Assembly (NCBI GenBank): GCA_003117195.1 | Contig: BDSI01000089.1 | Span: 372,001-436,000, forward strand | Source of the DNA: Eudorina sp. 2006-703-Eu-15 | Lineage: Eukaryota > Chlorophyta > Chlorophyceae > Chlamydomonadales > Volvocaceae | DNA length: 64,000 nt | Direction of reading: 5' to 3' | Part shown: one piece after another, positions 12,755-23,700 of the stretch | Layout of the letters: every line of letters starts with the position of its first letter | Position numbering within the stretch: the first letter of the stretch is position 1 | The notes under the pieces: model-generated | What the model was told of the DNA's origin: nothing | Database searches by the model: none | What the model saw: the letters and a program-made list of their open reading frames with translations, nothing else | Made by a program: the position numbers and the translations under genes

Positions 12755-14976
12755 ATGGCGTTGAACTATCCACGTCCGATCGAGCTGATGCCTTCAGCCC
12801 AGCATACAAGCACTTTCATTATGTTACATGGTCTTGGTGATTCTGGGGATGGCTGGAGCGACATTGGGTGCGTGTGATGGCGTCACCATCTCCGCGTTCG
12901 GAATGCTCTGCGGGATTTACAATTTTCCTCCCGTCGCCCGATGAATGTTACGCAGCTACATGTATAAGGCAGCTCTCCCAGGTACCAAGTTCATATTTCC
13001 CCACGCCCCGCGTCGACCAATCACACTGAATTTCGGAATGAGCATGCCTGGCTGGTAGGTGCTGCGGTGGCAGAGGTGCCTGACTGGCCCGCAAAAAGAC
13101 TGCGTCGGCCCGACGTGCATCGTTACCGTGACGTAGGTACGACATTGCGTCCCTTGAGGACATCCAGGGCGGCGAGGACGCTGCGGGACTACGGGAAAGC
13201 CAGCGGTGAGTGGGCGGTGAGCGGTTCCGAGGTCATCAGCGCACCGCAAGCCACGTTTCTGGCCGTTGGAACGTCGTTGGCACAGGCGTGCGCTACCCAT
13301 GCATGCCTTCTTCCTTTACCTTGCACCCTCCCCGGTCTGTTGTGTATCACCAGATACGTTGAGGAGCTCGTGCAGAAGGAGATTGCGGCGGGAATTCCAT
13401 CGACCAAAGTGGTGGTGGGCGGCTTCTCGCAGGGCGGCGCGGTGGCCCTCATGATGCTGCGGTCCAACATCCAGCTGGGCGGGATCGTCGGTACGTCGGG
13501 GGCCTGGGGCAAGCCCGTACAGCAAGTTGTACAGCCGTACAGCCGTGTAATGGTCTGGGGGGATGCAGCGACCGACTGAACGATTGTGCCGACGGATGGA
13601 GTGCGGCCGCCGGGTGGGCCGCCCGGGGTCGTGGTCGGCGATGCGGTGGAGGGAATGCACTGCACTCGCGGAACCCTGTTCCAGACCAGCGCTTGCGCTG
13701 TGAGGCCGCTGTGAGGCCGGGGGTAGGGGGTACGGGGGTACGGGGGTAGGGGGTACGGGGATAGGGGGGGTAGGAAGGCGCGCACGCGCCAGGACATAGG
13801 GGGGGGGGGGTCACCGGCTTGCCGCACGCCGGAATCGCCCCTCCTTGTGGTAGCTTCCCGCACGATTCGGGCTCCGGGCGGAGGTCCCAGGGGCCCGCAG
13901 CTGGCTGCGCTTCCGGAGACTGCAGTGCGCAATCCCTTTTGAGTCCCTCCCGTGTGTGTCGGCGTGCCGTTCTGGTCGTGAACCGTCCCCGCAGCCCTCA
14001 GCGCCTACGTCCCCCTGCACAAGGAGCAGCCGCTGTTCTCGGGGGCCAACGCGAAGACGCCCATCTTCATGTGCCACGGCGATGCAGACCAGACGGTAGG
14101 TGGGAGATTGGGGTTATAGGTAGGTTTTGGGCAGAGAGGCGCAGGCCGCAGGGGTTGAGAGGAGACCCTCGTGCGAGCCGGAGCCGGAGCCGGAGCCCAG
14201 TTGTCGCCCGCCCGCCCGGACGTCCGCCTGCCTGTCCTCATGCCTCATCGCGCCCGCGGCAACCAACCTCCGCCGACCCTTTCGTCCATTTCGGTTGTGT
14301 ACCCCTGCCCTCCCTCCCCCAGGTGGCCTTCGCGTTCGGCCAGCGGAGCTACCAGCTGCTCTCCAGCGTGGACGCCAACGTGGAGTTCCAGACCTACCTG
14401 GGGATGGGGCACTCGGTGGGTGGCGGGGGGGTGGATGGGTTCGGAACCGACCGGCGGGCGGGCGGGCGGGCGGGCGGGTGTTGCTGTGTTGTGTCGGGGA
14501 TGCTCCTTGGCGCGTGCCGCTCCGGGTGTGCAGGACTTGACACGCTGGCACACGGGCCCTGCGTTCGCCTGCTCCAGAGATGCATGCCACGGACCTCATT
14601 CCGTCTCAATGCTCGACCGTCTCGCCCGCCCGCGGAAACGTGACTCCCCGCGACCCGCGGCGGCATCGCGTACGCCCCGTTCCTCTCTCGGTAGTGTGGG
14701 GTGGACGGCTTCGCGGGACTGGGGCCGCACTGCACGAGCGCACAGGAGCGCCCCCCAATGTTGTCTGTCCGCCGCTCGGGTCGGGCAGCCAGGGTGGTGA
14801 GCTTCATGGGTGGATCCATTTGGGCCGTACGTGTGCGGCCGCATGAGGCCGGCATGCCTGTTGACTGCTGGCTGTCAGTCACTGGAACCAACTGCCGGGG
14901 GACACGGCCCGCACCGCAGGCCTGCCAGCGGGAGTTCAACGACGTCCTGGACTTCATCAAGCCGCTGCTGTCTTGA
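12755..14976 (+). CDS. Acyl-protein thioesterase / lysophospholipase (alpha/beta hydrolase)
   Basis: Seven exons (12755-12867, 12956-13054, 13137-13205, 13354-13490, 13995-14095, 14323-14415, 14920-14976) give 222 residues, the normal family length. The protein starts near 'TFIMLHGLGDSGDGW', then 'TKFIFPHAPRRPITLNFGM'. The nucleophile Ser is in 'GFSQGG', the acid is the Asp of 'HGDADQTV', and the His is in 'GMGHS', so the whole catalytic triad is present. Family members remove palmitate from Cys of membrane-bound proteins or hydrolyse lysophospholipids in the cytosol. An in-frame ATG at 12,657 would add 33 residues rich in Arg, Ser and His that could be a targeting peptide; 12,755 fits the usual start of the family. 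The intron after exon 4 has a G-rich array, and the one after exon 6 a GGGC run. Confidence 0.9.
13719..13811. repeat. G-rich GGGGTAC/GGGGGTA array
   Basis: A thioesterase intron carries many G4-G5 tracts spaced by TAC or TA and ends in a run of about ten G. The plus strand has the composition needed for G-quadruplex folding. Confidence 0.8.
14455..14478. repeat. GGGC tetranucleotide repeat
   Basis: About six tandem GGGC units in the last intron of the thioesterase gene. Confidence 0.85.
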
Positions 14977-16790
14977 GGCTCTGGAGGGGGCCTGGGGCCA
15001 GTGGGAGGCCAGTGGGAGGCCGGTGAGGCCGTCCCAAGGAGGTTGCGGCGGGTGGAGGCCTCCACGGCGCGGGACGTGTTCCGGGGATTGTTGCTGAGGT
15101 GCTTGTGTATTCAGCGAAATACCGTTTTCATCGGTTCGGAGAGAAGGTTGTCCGTGCGCTGCGATGCTGCGGGTGTGGGCAAGATGGGGTGGCGAGCCTC
15201 GTGGCTCGTGCCTCCGGTGGAAGGTGGCCGATGGAAGGTGCTAAGCCGACACCAGCAGCGTGTGTGTGAGTCGACTGCCACCGCAAGCGTGCGTTACCGA
15301 ACCGACCCTAGAGGGATGCGCCAGCGTTTTATTTGCTCCTAGGGCTTGCCCGCGCGTGTTGGGCTGGCGCGTGGTGTCGTGTGTACTGCTTTACATGTAC
15401 AGCGGAGGCGCGGTGATTTCAGCTCGCGAGGTTGTGCTTTGCGTGTTGTGTTGTACGAGTTTGCTGCCCTCTGCTGCTGGCCACTACCGGGTGCCGCGAT
15501 CTGTGTGTGCCTGTTGGCCTGCGTGGGGCTGACTGTCCCTGGAGCGCACGCGTGTCGATCGAGCAGCGCGACGACGGGAGGTCGGGAGAAGGAAGGCGGC
15601 CATCGCGCCATTGCCTCGCAGATAATTATTACTCGTGTGTTACAGCACCTTGACCCCAGGGATAGAGTCGCGGCTGCGTGGGGTCGCAGCATGGGGCCAG
15701 GCGTTCCCACACTCTTGCACGGAACACCCTCTCGACCCTCTCGACATGGCCAGGCCCTCGGCGAGATTGCAGCCAACTGTCCCAATACGTAGCAGGGTGA
15801 GGAGTGGTTGATGTGGCCCCAGCCACCCGGCCGGACAGTCTAATGGGATTGCCTTGTACGGCGGGAGGTGTCCGCAGCGCATGCAACTAACCCCCCGACA
15901 GCGCCCGCCGGACGCCTCCGACCCCTGCGTTGGCACCACGCTCATACCGCACGGACGACAGCTACTCCGCAGCAGAAGCGTAGCTAGGTACGTACGTAGT
16001 GCCATGCCGGGGACTACGGCACTGCTGGGCCGGCAGCTAGCAGCAAGCACTGGTGCTGCTGTGCGCTGGCGCGGGTCCCCCCTTGATGAGTGTCGATGAA
16101 GGGCCACTCAAAAGGTGTCTGATGCGCGTTTGAGTGCACTCCATCTCATGGATGCGCGTGCATTGTGATGGATGGGAGGCCGTACAAGCGACTATGCGAC
16201 CCTGCGCATTCCCAGCAGGCAACAGCCCAGCTGCCCAAGCCTGTTTAGGTTGCTAGATGATGGTTATGATGATTATGATGATGATTTGATGTTGAAAGAT
16301 AGATAAGAGCCTTCAAAACGTCCGTCTACCATTCACCCTACCCTGCCATTCATTCCGCCGGTACCATGCACGCCCAAGCCAAGCCAGCACAGTCACAGGC
16401 AGGGTCGGGCATGCTTGCCAGCGACCAGGTGAAAACGCCAACTGAACAATGATCAAACCCAATCAATAAACAATAGCATGTGTGAAAGGCATCAACGCCC
16501 ACCGACGGATCATGGAGATGGAGAGGCGGTTCGGTTGCCTGTAAGGCGCCGCTCACATACACACGCATGCATGCATGCACGAGCGCGTCCTTGCCTGCAG
16601 CCATGTCGCAAAGCCTAGACACCCAGAGCCATTAATGCCGGAACGAAGTAGCAGCAGTACGGACATCGCTGTGCGAACTAATTGCCCCCCCTCCAACTCC
16701 CCCTGGTAAGGCCGTTATGTCAGCGCTTCGCATGTATTCCAGAACTTCGGAGCCGCCTATCCATGGCTCATATCATCCAAGGCTGGTCAG
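14977..16790. other. Intergenic stretch, no gene recognised
   Basis: The thioesterase 3' UTR must lie in the first part. The open frames on both strands up to 16,790 do not chain into a recognisable product. A short ATG/GAT-rich run lies near 16,255-16,290. Confidence 0.45.
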
Positions 16791-16794
16791 CGGC

Positions 16795-16976
16795 ACATGC
16801 TTCCATGTCCAAGGGCGGGCCTCCACTCGGCACATGCTTCCATGTCCAAGGGCAGGCCTCCACTCAGACATACATACATACCGGCGGGCCCCCACTCAGA
16901 CATACATACATACCGGCGGGCCTCCACTCAGACATACATACATACCGGCGGGCCTCCACTCAGACATACATACCGC
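16795..16976. repeat. Two adjacent minisatellites (37-bp and 32-bp class)
   Basis: First, two copies of a unit containing 'CACATGCTTCCATGTCCAAG' and a GCGGGCCTCCACTC segment. Then about four copies of a 32-bp unit built from 'CACTCAGACATACATACATA' plus CCGGCGGGCCTC. Both units share the 'GGGCCTCCACTC' core, so one probably arose from the other. Confidence 0.85.
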
Positions 16977-17053
16977 CGGTTAAAGCCCATGCCAATGCAA
17001 TCCACAACCTGCAGGAAGTAATTAATAAGGGCAATGTCGGCGTACTGCCCAAC

Positions 17054-17783
17054 CCATTCGAATCTTTTATTATTAGGATGTTACAGCGGACCCCGCGGGT
17101 CATCGGTGACAGCCCCGGCGACAGCCGAGGCTTCCTCACCATACACTGCCTAAATGAAGTAACGCCACCATGGCGCTCCGGACAGGCTCCCCAAGTGCAC
17201 CGAAACACTCCCCGGGCCCACACTACCAGGGAACCACCCCGTTCCTGAGAACCAACCATGGCAAGGGATAAAGCCCGCTCAGGGGGAGTTAGCCACCATG
17301 GCGCCCCTATTAGCGAACCACCACCCCCACCAAGGCGGGGTCACTTCTCCAGCGGTGGCCCGTAGTCTTGGAAGGCCACGGGGGCTCGCGAGTCACCATT
17401 CAGGGGCCTGCCCGTACGGTCCCACCGGGCCGAAAAAACTGCCCACACCTAGCGATAGCTCCACTGGGCGTCAGTGCCCTGACCACCCGCGGTCTATTAC
17501 GACAGAGTACCTACAGGGCTTAAGAATCCTGGCCTGAAGGAACCGGGCCTCGGCACACAAGACGACCGTCCTGCACTTTCAGGATCGGGTGTGTAGCCCC
17601 CACCGCTGACCACCCTTTCACTGGGACTCCCAGCTCAGCGAAGTCGTAGAGCCGGCTCCAAAAGTCTGCCACTGCCCGCCGGGCGGCTAGCCCTTCAGCG
17701 TCCCCTAAGGACCCCGGGATCCCGCCCGCGTTCCTGGACCTGTCGGCCCTCAGGGCTCGCCGGCCCGTTTCCATTCGAATCTT
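17054..17783 (-). mobile_element. 5'-truncated LINE with 13-bp target-site duplication
   Basis: A perfect direct repeat 'CCATTCGAATCTT' lies at 17,054-17,066 and 17,771-17,783. Between them, read on the minus strand, is the C-terminal end of a reverse-transcriptase ORF (to 17,520; motifs 'FWSRLYDFAELGVP' and 'HPILKVQDGRL'), a 3' UTR, and a tail reading 'GGGGTCCGCTGTAACATCC' followed by TAA units. That is the structure left by target-primed reverse transcription: intact 3' end, missing 5' end. The duplicated target lies only about 20-30 bp beyond the stop codon of the glyoxal-oxidase gene, so the element sits in that gene's 3' UTR or just after it, in the same orientation. Confidence 0.85.
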
Positions 17784-17799
17784 ACAAGCAAACCTCATA

Positions 17800-20700
17800 T
17801 TAGCCAGAGCCCGCCGGGGCGTTCTCCAGCTTAGTCCAGCATCCCTCGCTGTAGGTCCTCCCGGTGGCGGTGGGCTGCCCCAGCAGGAACAGCAGGTAGT
17901 AGCCGGCGGGGGCCACCGCGGGCTGCGAGGTGGGGGGCGCCTTCAGGGTGAGGGTGCCCTTGGTGGCGGTGGACACCACCCGCTGCGGGGTCGGGCGTCG
18001 GGGTCGGCGCGGGTTAGAACGAACACACGGTATGCACGTCAGCGCACTGGCCGCTGGAGTGGCGATGTAAGATATTACGGCCCACCAGGATTGGGGTTGC
18101 TCTTGGAATTTATTGGCACCATACCCGCCCGATCATCAACCGACGGGCAGCACGCAGCGGCCCGCCGATATATATCACGCTCACAAGTTGCGACCTCTTA
18201 TGTAACACTGGGACGTACAGCCAGCTGGGCTGGTGTGCATGTGTAACATCTTGAGCGCAAGCCGCCCAGGGATCCACTTCATTCTCACCAGGAAGACGAT
18301 CCGTTGGTTCATGTTGATGGAATGGGTGACCGCACACGGCGCGGCGAGGGACGCGCCCGTGATGGCACCTCCGCCGTAGCTGTACGACACGTTGAAATTC
18401 CTGCGGGAGTGCAGTACAGTTCGGCACAAGACAGCAACCCTGCTGGTTAGTAAACGGGCGCCACATCGACGAGGTGGGTGGGCGTCGCAACTACGTACCA
18501 CGCACTGGCAACCACTGGCTGGACGACACGCACCTCGCTGGTGCGTGTTGTAGCTGCGATTTCGCGGAGACACGCACGGCTGAAGCGAAACCGCCACGGC
18601 GGCACTTGTGAGACAATGCAACAGCAGCGCACCGCTGATGACTATTCTTCGCGCCATCCTGTAGTAGGTGAGAGCTGGCAAAGGCTTCTCGAGATGCTGG
18701 GACAGTGCTTTGCACCGTATTTGAGGAGCAGGGCCGACCATTGTACGACACCTACTACACTCCCCCCCTTCTGAAGGGGACCGTCCCGGGACCCTTTCGG
18801 CCCGAGACAACCAGCCATGCTCGCCATCGCCAACCCTGAGCCGTGGGTTGATGAGGTCCACGTCACGTCGTGCCCCGCAACTGACACGCGCCTAGCCCAT
18901 ATTCGGGTTTTTCGAGCATGTAACCTTCTCCTAGTCATCTCACTACTATCTTCTTCCAGAACCTCTAGACTGTCGTCCTCTGGCGCGGTCGTATTTCGCC
19001 GTCATCAGGGATCGAACTGGGGACTCTTAGGTCCACAGCCTAGGTTAGGTCTCGATACCATATGTAATAGGTGAGAGCTGGCAAAGGCTTCTCGAGATGC
19101 TGGGACAGTGCTTTGCACCGTATTTGAGGAGCAGGGCCGACCATTGTACGACACCTACTACACATCCACGCATGGATCCGATATGATCCTGCTGGTTCTT
19201 ACCAAAAGGCTGATGGAGGGGATTGTAGGTCGGCCAGAGGCTCAGCACATGACCTAGCTAGCTGCCGCCTTATTGAGGAAGCGTCGTTGAGGGTCTGATG
19301 CTCCGTACATACGTACCAACGTGCTATCGTGTTATCTACGTACTGCACTTACGAGCCTCGCACGACGGTTGCCGGGCACGATTTGATGACCGGCCGTACG
19401 ACAGGAGGCCTGATCTCGTACGGTGTACCCAGCTGGACTCGATACTCGGAGCCGCCAGGCGAGTTAGTCATACCCGGCGGCTGCGTTCAGGCGGATTGTG
19501 GTCATTATCAGAGGGCCAGGGCCGGGAACGAAAGAGCGTAACTTCAGAACCCCCGCGGCCCACTGCAACGCGTGTTAATTCATACATGCAGGACCGCAGG
19601 ACCGGTGATCTAAATCGATAGTGAGAGCAAACCCAAACATGCTGTTCCGGAAAAAACCCAACACCTCAAGCACACGCGGGTCATCAGTCTGCTGCGGGTC
19701 ATCGCTCGCTCGGTGACAGCCGCAGCCTCCTCACCACACGGCGGTGTACAACGAATCAGCGCCACTATGGCGCACCAGGCAGGCTCCACAATCTAAACAT
19801 CACGAGACGTTACAGTTGGCCCCGCGAGTCATCGGTGACAGCTGCAGCCTCCTCACCATACACTGCATAATAAACGAAAAACCCGCACCACCGGCGCACC
19901 AGACAGGCACCACATACAAGCGCACCGAAACACACCCCGCACCCACGCGCTTTATCAGGGATCTCATTATTGCGGGTGTGGTAGGTATACTTATGTAACC
20001 AAAGAGCCATCTTCGGAATCGTCTTTGGATGACTGCCAGTAGAAGAGCAGTCAAAGAGCCGGACGAAGAGACGGACGAAGAGACGGACGAAGAGCTCCCA
20101 AAGATGGTTGGTTCCCAGAGTGCTTCAGATTATCTATATACCTTTCCTGGGAGCTTCCCACGTGTAGGCAGGGCGGCAAAAGTGAAGCGTGCCGCACGGC
20201 AGCGAGCCGTACATGCATTTTGTACGGCGGCCGTACGTGCGGCACATTTCACACCCTAGATTCCCCGCCCCGGAGTCTCTTTCAGATTTCCCTACTAGCT
20301 ACTCACCACCGGCGCCCAGCACATCTCGCAGCCCGCGATGAAGAGCTTTCCAGTCTGGTCTAAGCACATGGAGCTGTGGTACATGCGGGGGATCCCTGGG
20401 GGCGGGCGGGAGGGAGGGAGGGGCGGAGGTGGAGCTGGATGGAGGTGGAGACGGAGGCGGCGGCATGCAGCAGCGTGGAATACACATGAATGCATCCACT
20501 ACGGTACGAGCGATGGATGCTTAAAATATACCACAGATTGACCTCTTGGGATGTGTCTGTAAAGAGCCACAGATAATATGACAGAATAGAGATACGCTGT
20601 TCCGCATTTTGTCCAGAGATGCGCGGTTCAAATTGCGGCCCTCTCCCCGCGGGTCTGGTGTGGTTTCCAGGCGTGCGAGGCAATCCTGGCGCGCCGGTAA

Positions 20701-23700
20701 TCTGCTGATGTGTTGGCCGGTATAGATGGCTGCGCGACCCGCCCCCCCCCCCCCGCGGGGGATAGATGGATGATGGATGCGCAGTCCTTGGTAAGGGTTG
20801 ATAAGATGAGCCGCTTACGAGCTATCTATCTGGGCCCCTTGGAACGCTCGTTCGGGACTAGGGGTCCACCTTCTAACGGTTGCGTAGTAAATCCCTGATG
20901 ACACACTCACACACAAGGCAGGCGCTCATTCATTCGTTCATTCGTTCATTCATTCATTCATTCGTTCATTCATTCATTCATTCCTTCATTCATTCCTTCA
21001 TTCATTCCTTCATTCCTTCATTCCTTCATTCATTCCTTCATTCATTCCTTCATTCATTCATTCATTCATTCATTCCAACCTATCTACGGTAGTATATATA
21101 GTAGCTAGCACATTGGCTCGTCGTAACAGCATTCCCTGATCCCTGTTCATCTGTAGCTGTGATAGCTGTGGTACTGGGATATTTGAGGAGACCCTCGCCT
21201 ACTCCAGGGATATGGACATGATTGCAGATAGACCCAGCAGCAGCAGGCGACGCACCAATGGGATCTGTCCGGGTGAATCGGGACCCCCGGGGCGCATCCG
21301 GGTCGTACATCAAGGAGAACGATGCCGGACTGGAGGCTCGCGGATAAATAGTGCCATTCAGCGCGGTGTAGTTCAAGCCTGCGACCCCCACCTGCGGGTT
21401 CATATCATGCAGGAGACAGAATAATGATACTACTCCCCAATCGACCGAGGCATCAATTAAACATACAATGATGCGTACATGCATGCATTTGTGTGTGTGT
21501 GCAAAGGTTTTGTTGCGCTCGTTTGGAAAGGGCGGCATACATAAGCAAACGAGGATCAGTGATACTGTTGACTTTGAGCTGAGTGCATGAGTTTTGAAAG
21601 GCCACGGGGAATCATGCAATCTCCGAATAGGTTCCAAATGCTGAGCTAGATATGCACCAGTGGTTTGCTCGGGCAGCAGGCGTATTCGGTCTCACACTTC
21701 ACTCGCTATCTCCAGGTGGGCAGTACTTCGGTAGTGTATATAATATAATGTTGGCCCGCCTCAAAGTGGTGCATACGCTACATGTAATATATACAATAAT
21801 CAACCTATCCCTGTGTGGGCTCACCCGGGCGCCTCCGTGATACATGATTTTCCCATTAGGAAGCGCTGCATCAAATTTCATGGGGTACCAGTATATACGT
21901 GTCAGTCAGCGGTCAGCGGTCTACTGTGTCCATTACTGTGTCCATTACTATGTCCATAACTGTGTCCAATCCAATAGCAATTGCACAAGACATAATGATA
22001 ATACTATCACTTCCAAAAAATGATGCTGATAAAAATGATAGTGATAATGATAGTGATGATAATACTGATAATGATACATACCGATAATGGTCCGCTGTAA
22101 CATCCTTAATAAACAAATTAGTGATAGTGATAGTGATACTAATAATGATAGTAGTGATAATGATACTGATAGTGATAATGATAACGACAATGTATGATAG
22201 TGATAAGTGATAATGATATGGATAACGATAATGTATGATAGTGATAGTGATACTGATAGTGATAATAATACTGATACTGATAGTAATAATGATAGTGATA
22301 AATAATAATGATAGCTAGCGATAGTGATACTGATAGTGATAATAATACTGATACTGATACTGATAATAATAATGATAGCTAGTTAGTGATAGTGATACTG
22401 ATAATGATACTGATAACGATAATGTATGATAGTGATAGTGATACTGATAGTGATAACAATACTGATACTACTGATAGTGATACTGATAGTGATTATTATT
22501 ATTAGGATGTTACAGCGGACCCCGCGGGTCATCGGTGACAGCCCCGGCGACAGCCGAGGCTTCCTCACCATACACTGCCTAAATGAAGTAACGCCACCAT
22601 GGCGCTCCGGACAGGCTCCCCAAGTGCACCGAAACACTCCCCGGGCCCACACTACCAGGGAACCACCCCGTTCCTGATAGTGATACTGATAGTGATAATA
22701 ATAATGATAGCTAGCGATAGTGATACTGATACTGATAATGATAGTGATAGTGATAACGATAATGTATGATAGTGATAGTGATAATGATAGGGACAATGAT
22801 AATGAATAAATGAATGTTACAGCGGACCCCAAAGGGATCACCGGTGTATACCGGTGTATACTAGTGTATACCGGTGTATACTAGTGTATACCGGTGTATA
22901 CCGGTGTATACAATGATAATGATAATGTATATTAGCGATAGTGATAGTGATAATGACAGTGCTTGATCCTGATCCTGATCCTGATCCTGATCCTGATCCT
23001 GACTGATCCTGATCCTGATCCTGATCCTGCCTAGGTCTGAAAACGGGGCGTGTGAAGGGAGCGGGTTAGAGAGGTTCTGGGTTTCCTCTGACATTTGCAC
23101 CTCCGGCCATTGCCATGATCAGTTCGTTCGGTTTCCACAAACAGGCCATCTGTGTAGGTACACATAAGCCGACACGGATGTGTAAACACACCTGATGCGT
23201 CGCCCATCACACGGCTATCACCCATATCTTCAATAATCCACCTGCGTACATGTTGACGCGGCATGTAGAATTGTGTATAATATACTCACAGAAGAGTGGG
23301 TCCCGAGCAAAACATGCATCAGCGGAGGACCATACACAGCATTCACCCGCCGTCACCAAACCCACACACGCAGCACTCACCCGCCGTCACAGATGCTGGA
23401 ACCACAATACCATAGGTCCAGTCGTGCGCTGTTTGGGCTGCCGGCTGTGGTTATTGAGGTGTCTATTGAGGCGATGGCGAGCTTCAATCAAGTAAGCGCA
23501 GTAGTAGTGGAGCGAGCAGCAGCAAGCATATATTCGTGTGCATGGGGCATATGCAACAGGGTTATGTAGACATGCACGGGCGGGAGTCAGATCACAGACG
23601 GATGTACAGCATGTCAGCATGCTGCATGCGTGGGCAGCTGGGCACATACATACATATGTACGTACCGCGCCCCCAAAAATGGTGAAGGTGAAGTTGTTGT

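Noticed and set aside
18990..19062. tRNA-like sequence on the minus strand (B-box-like 'AGTTCGATCCC', possible GTG anticodon)
   Set aside because: The T-stem and acceptor stem do not pair, and the stretch lies just inside the 5' LTR of a TRIM, where 'TGGTATCGAG' is better explained as the primer-binding site.
20880..21092. Open frame made of repeated Phe-Ile-His-Ser
   Set aside because: It is only the translation of the ATTC microsatellite.
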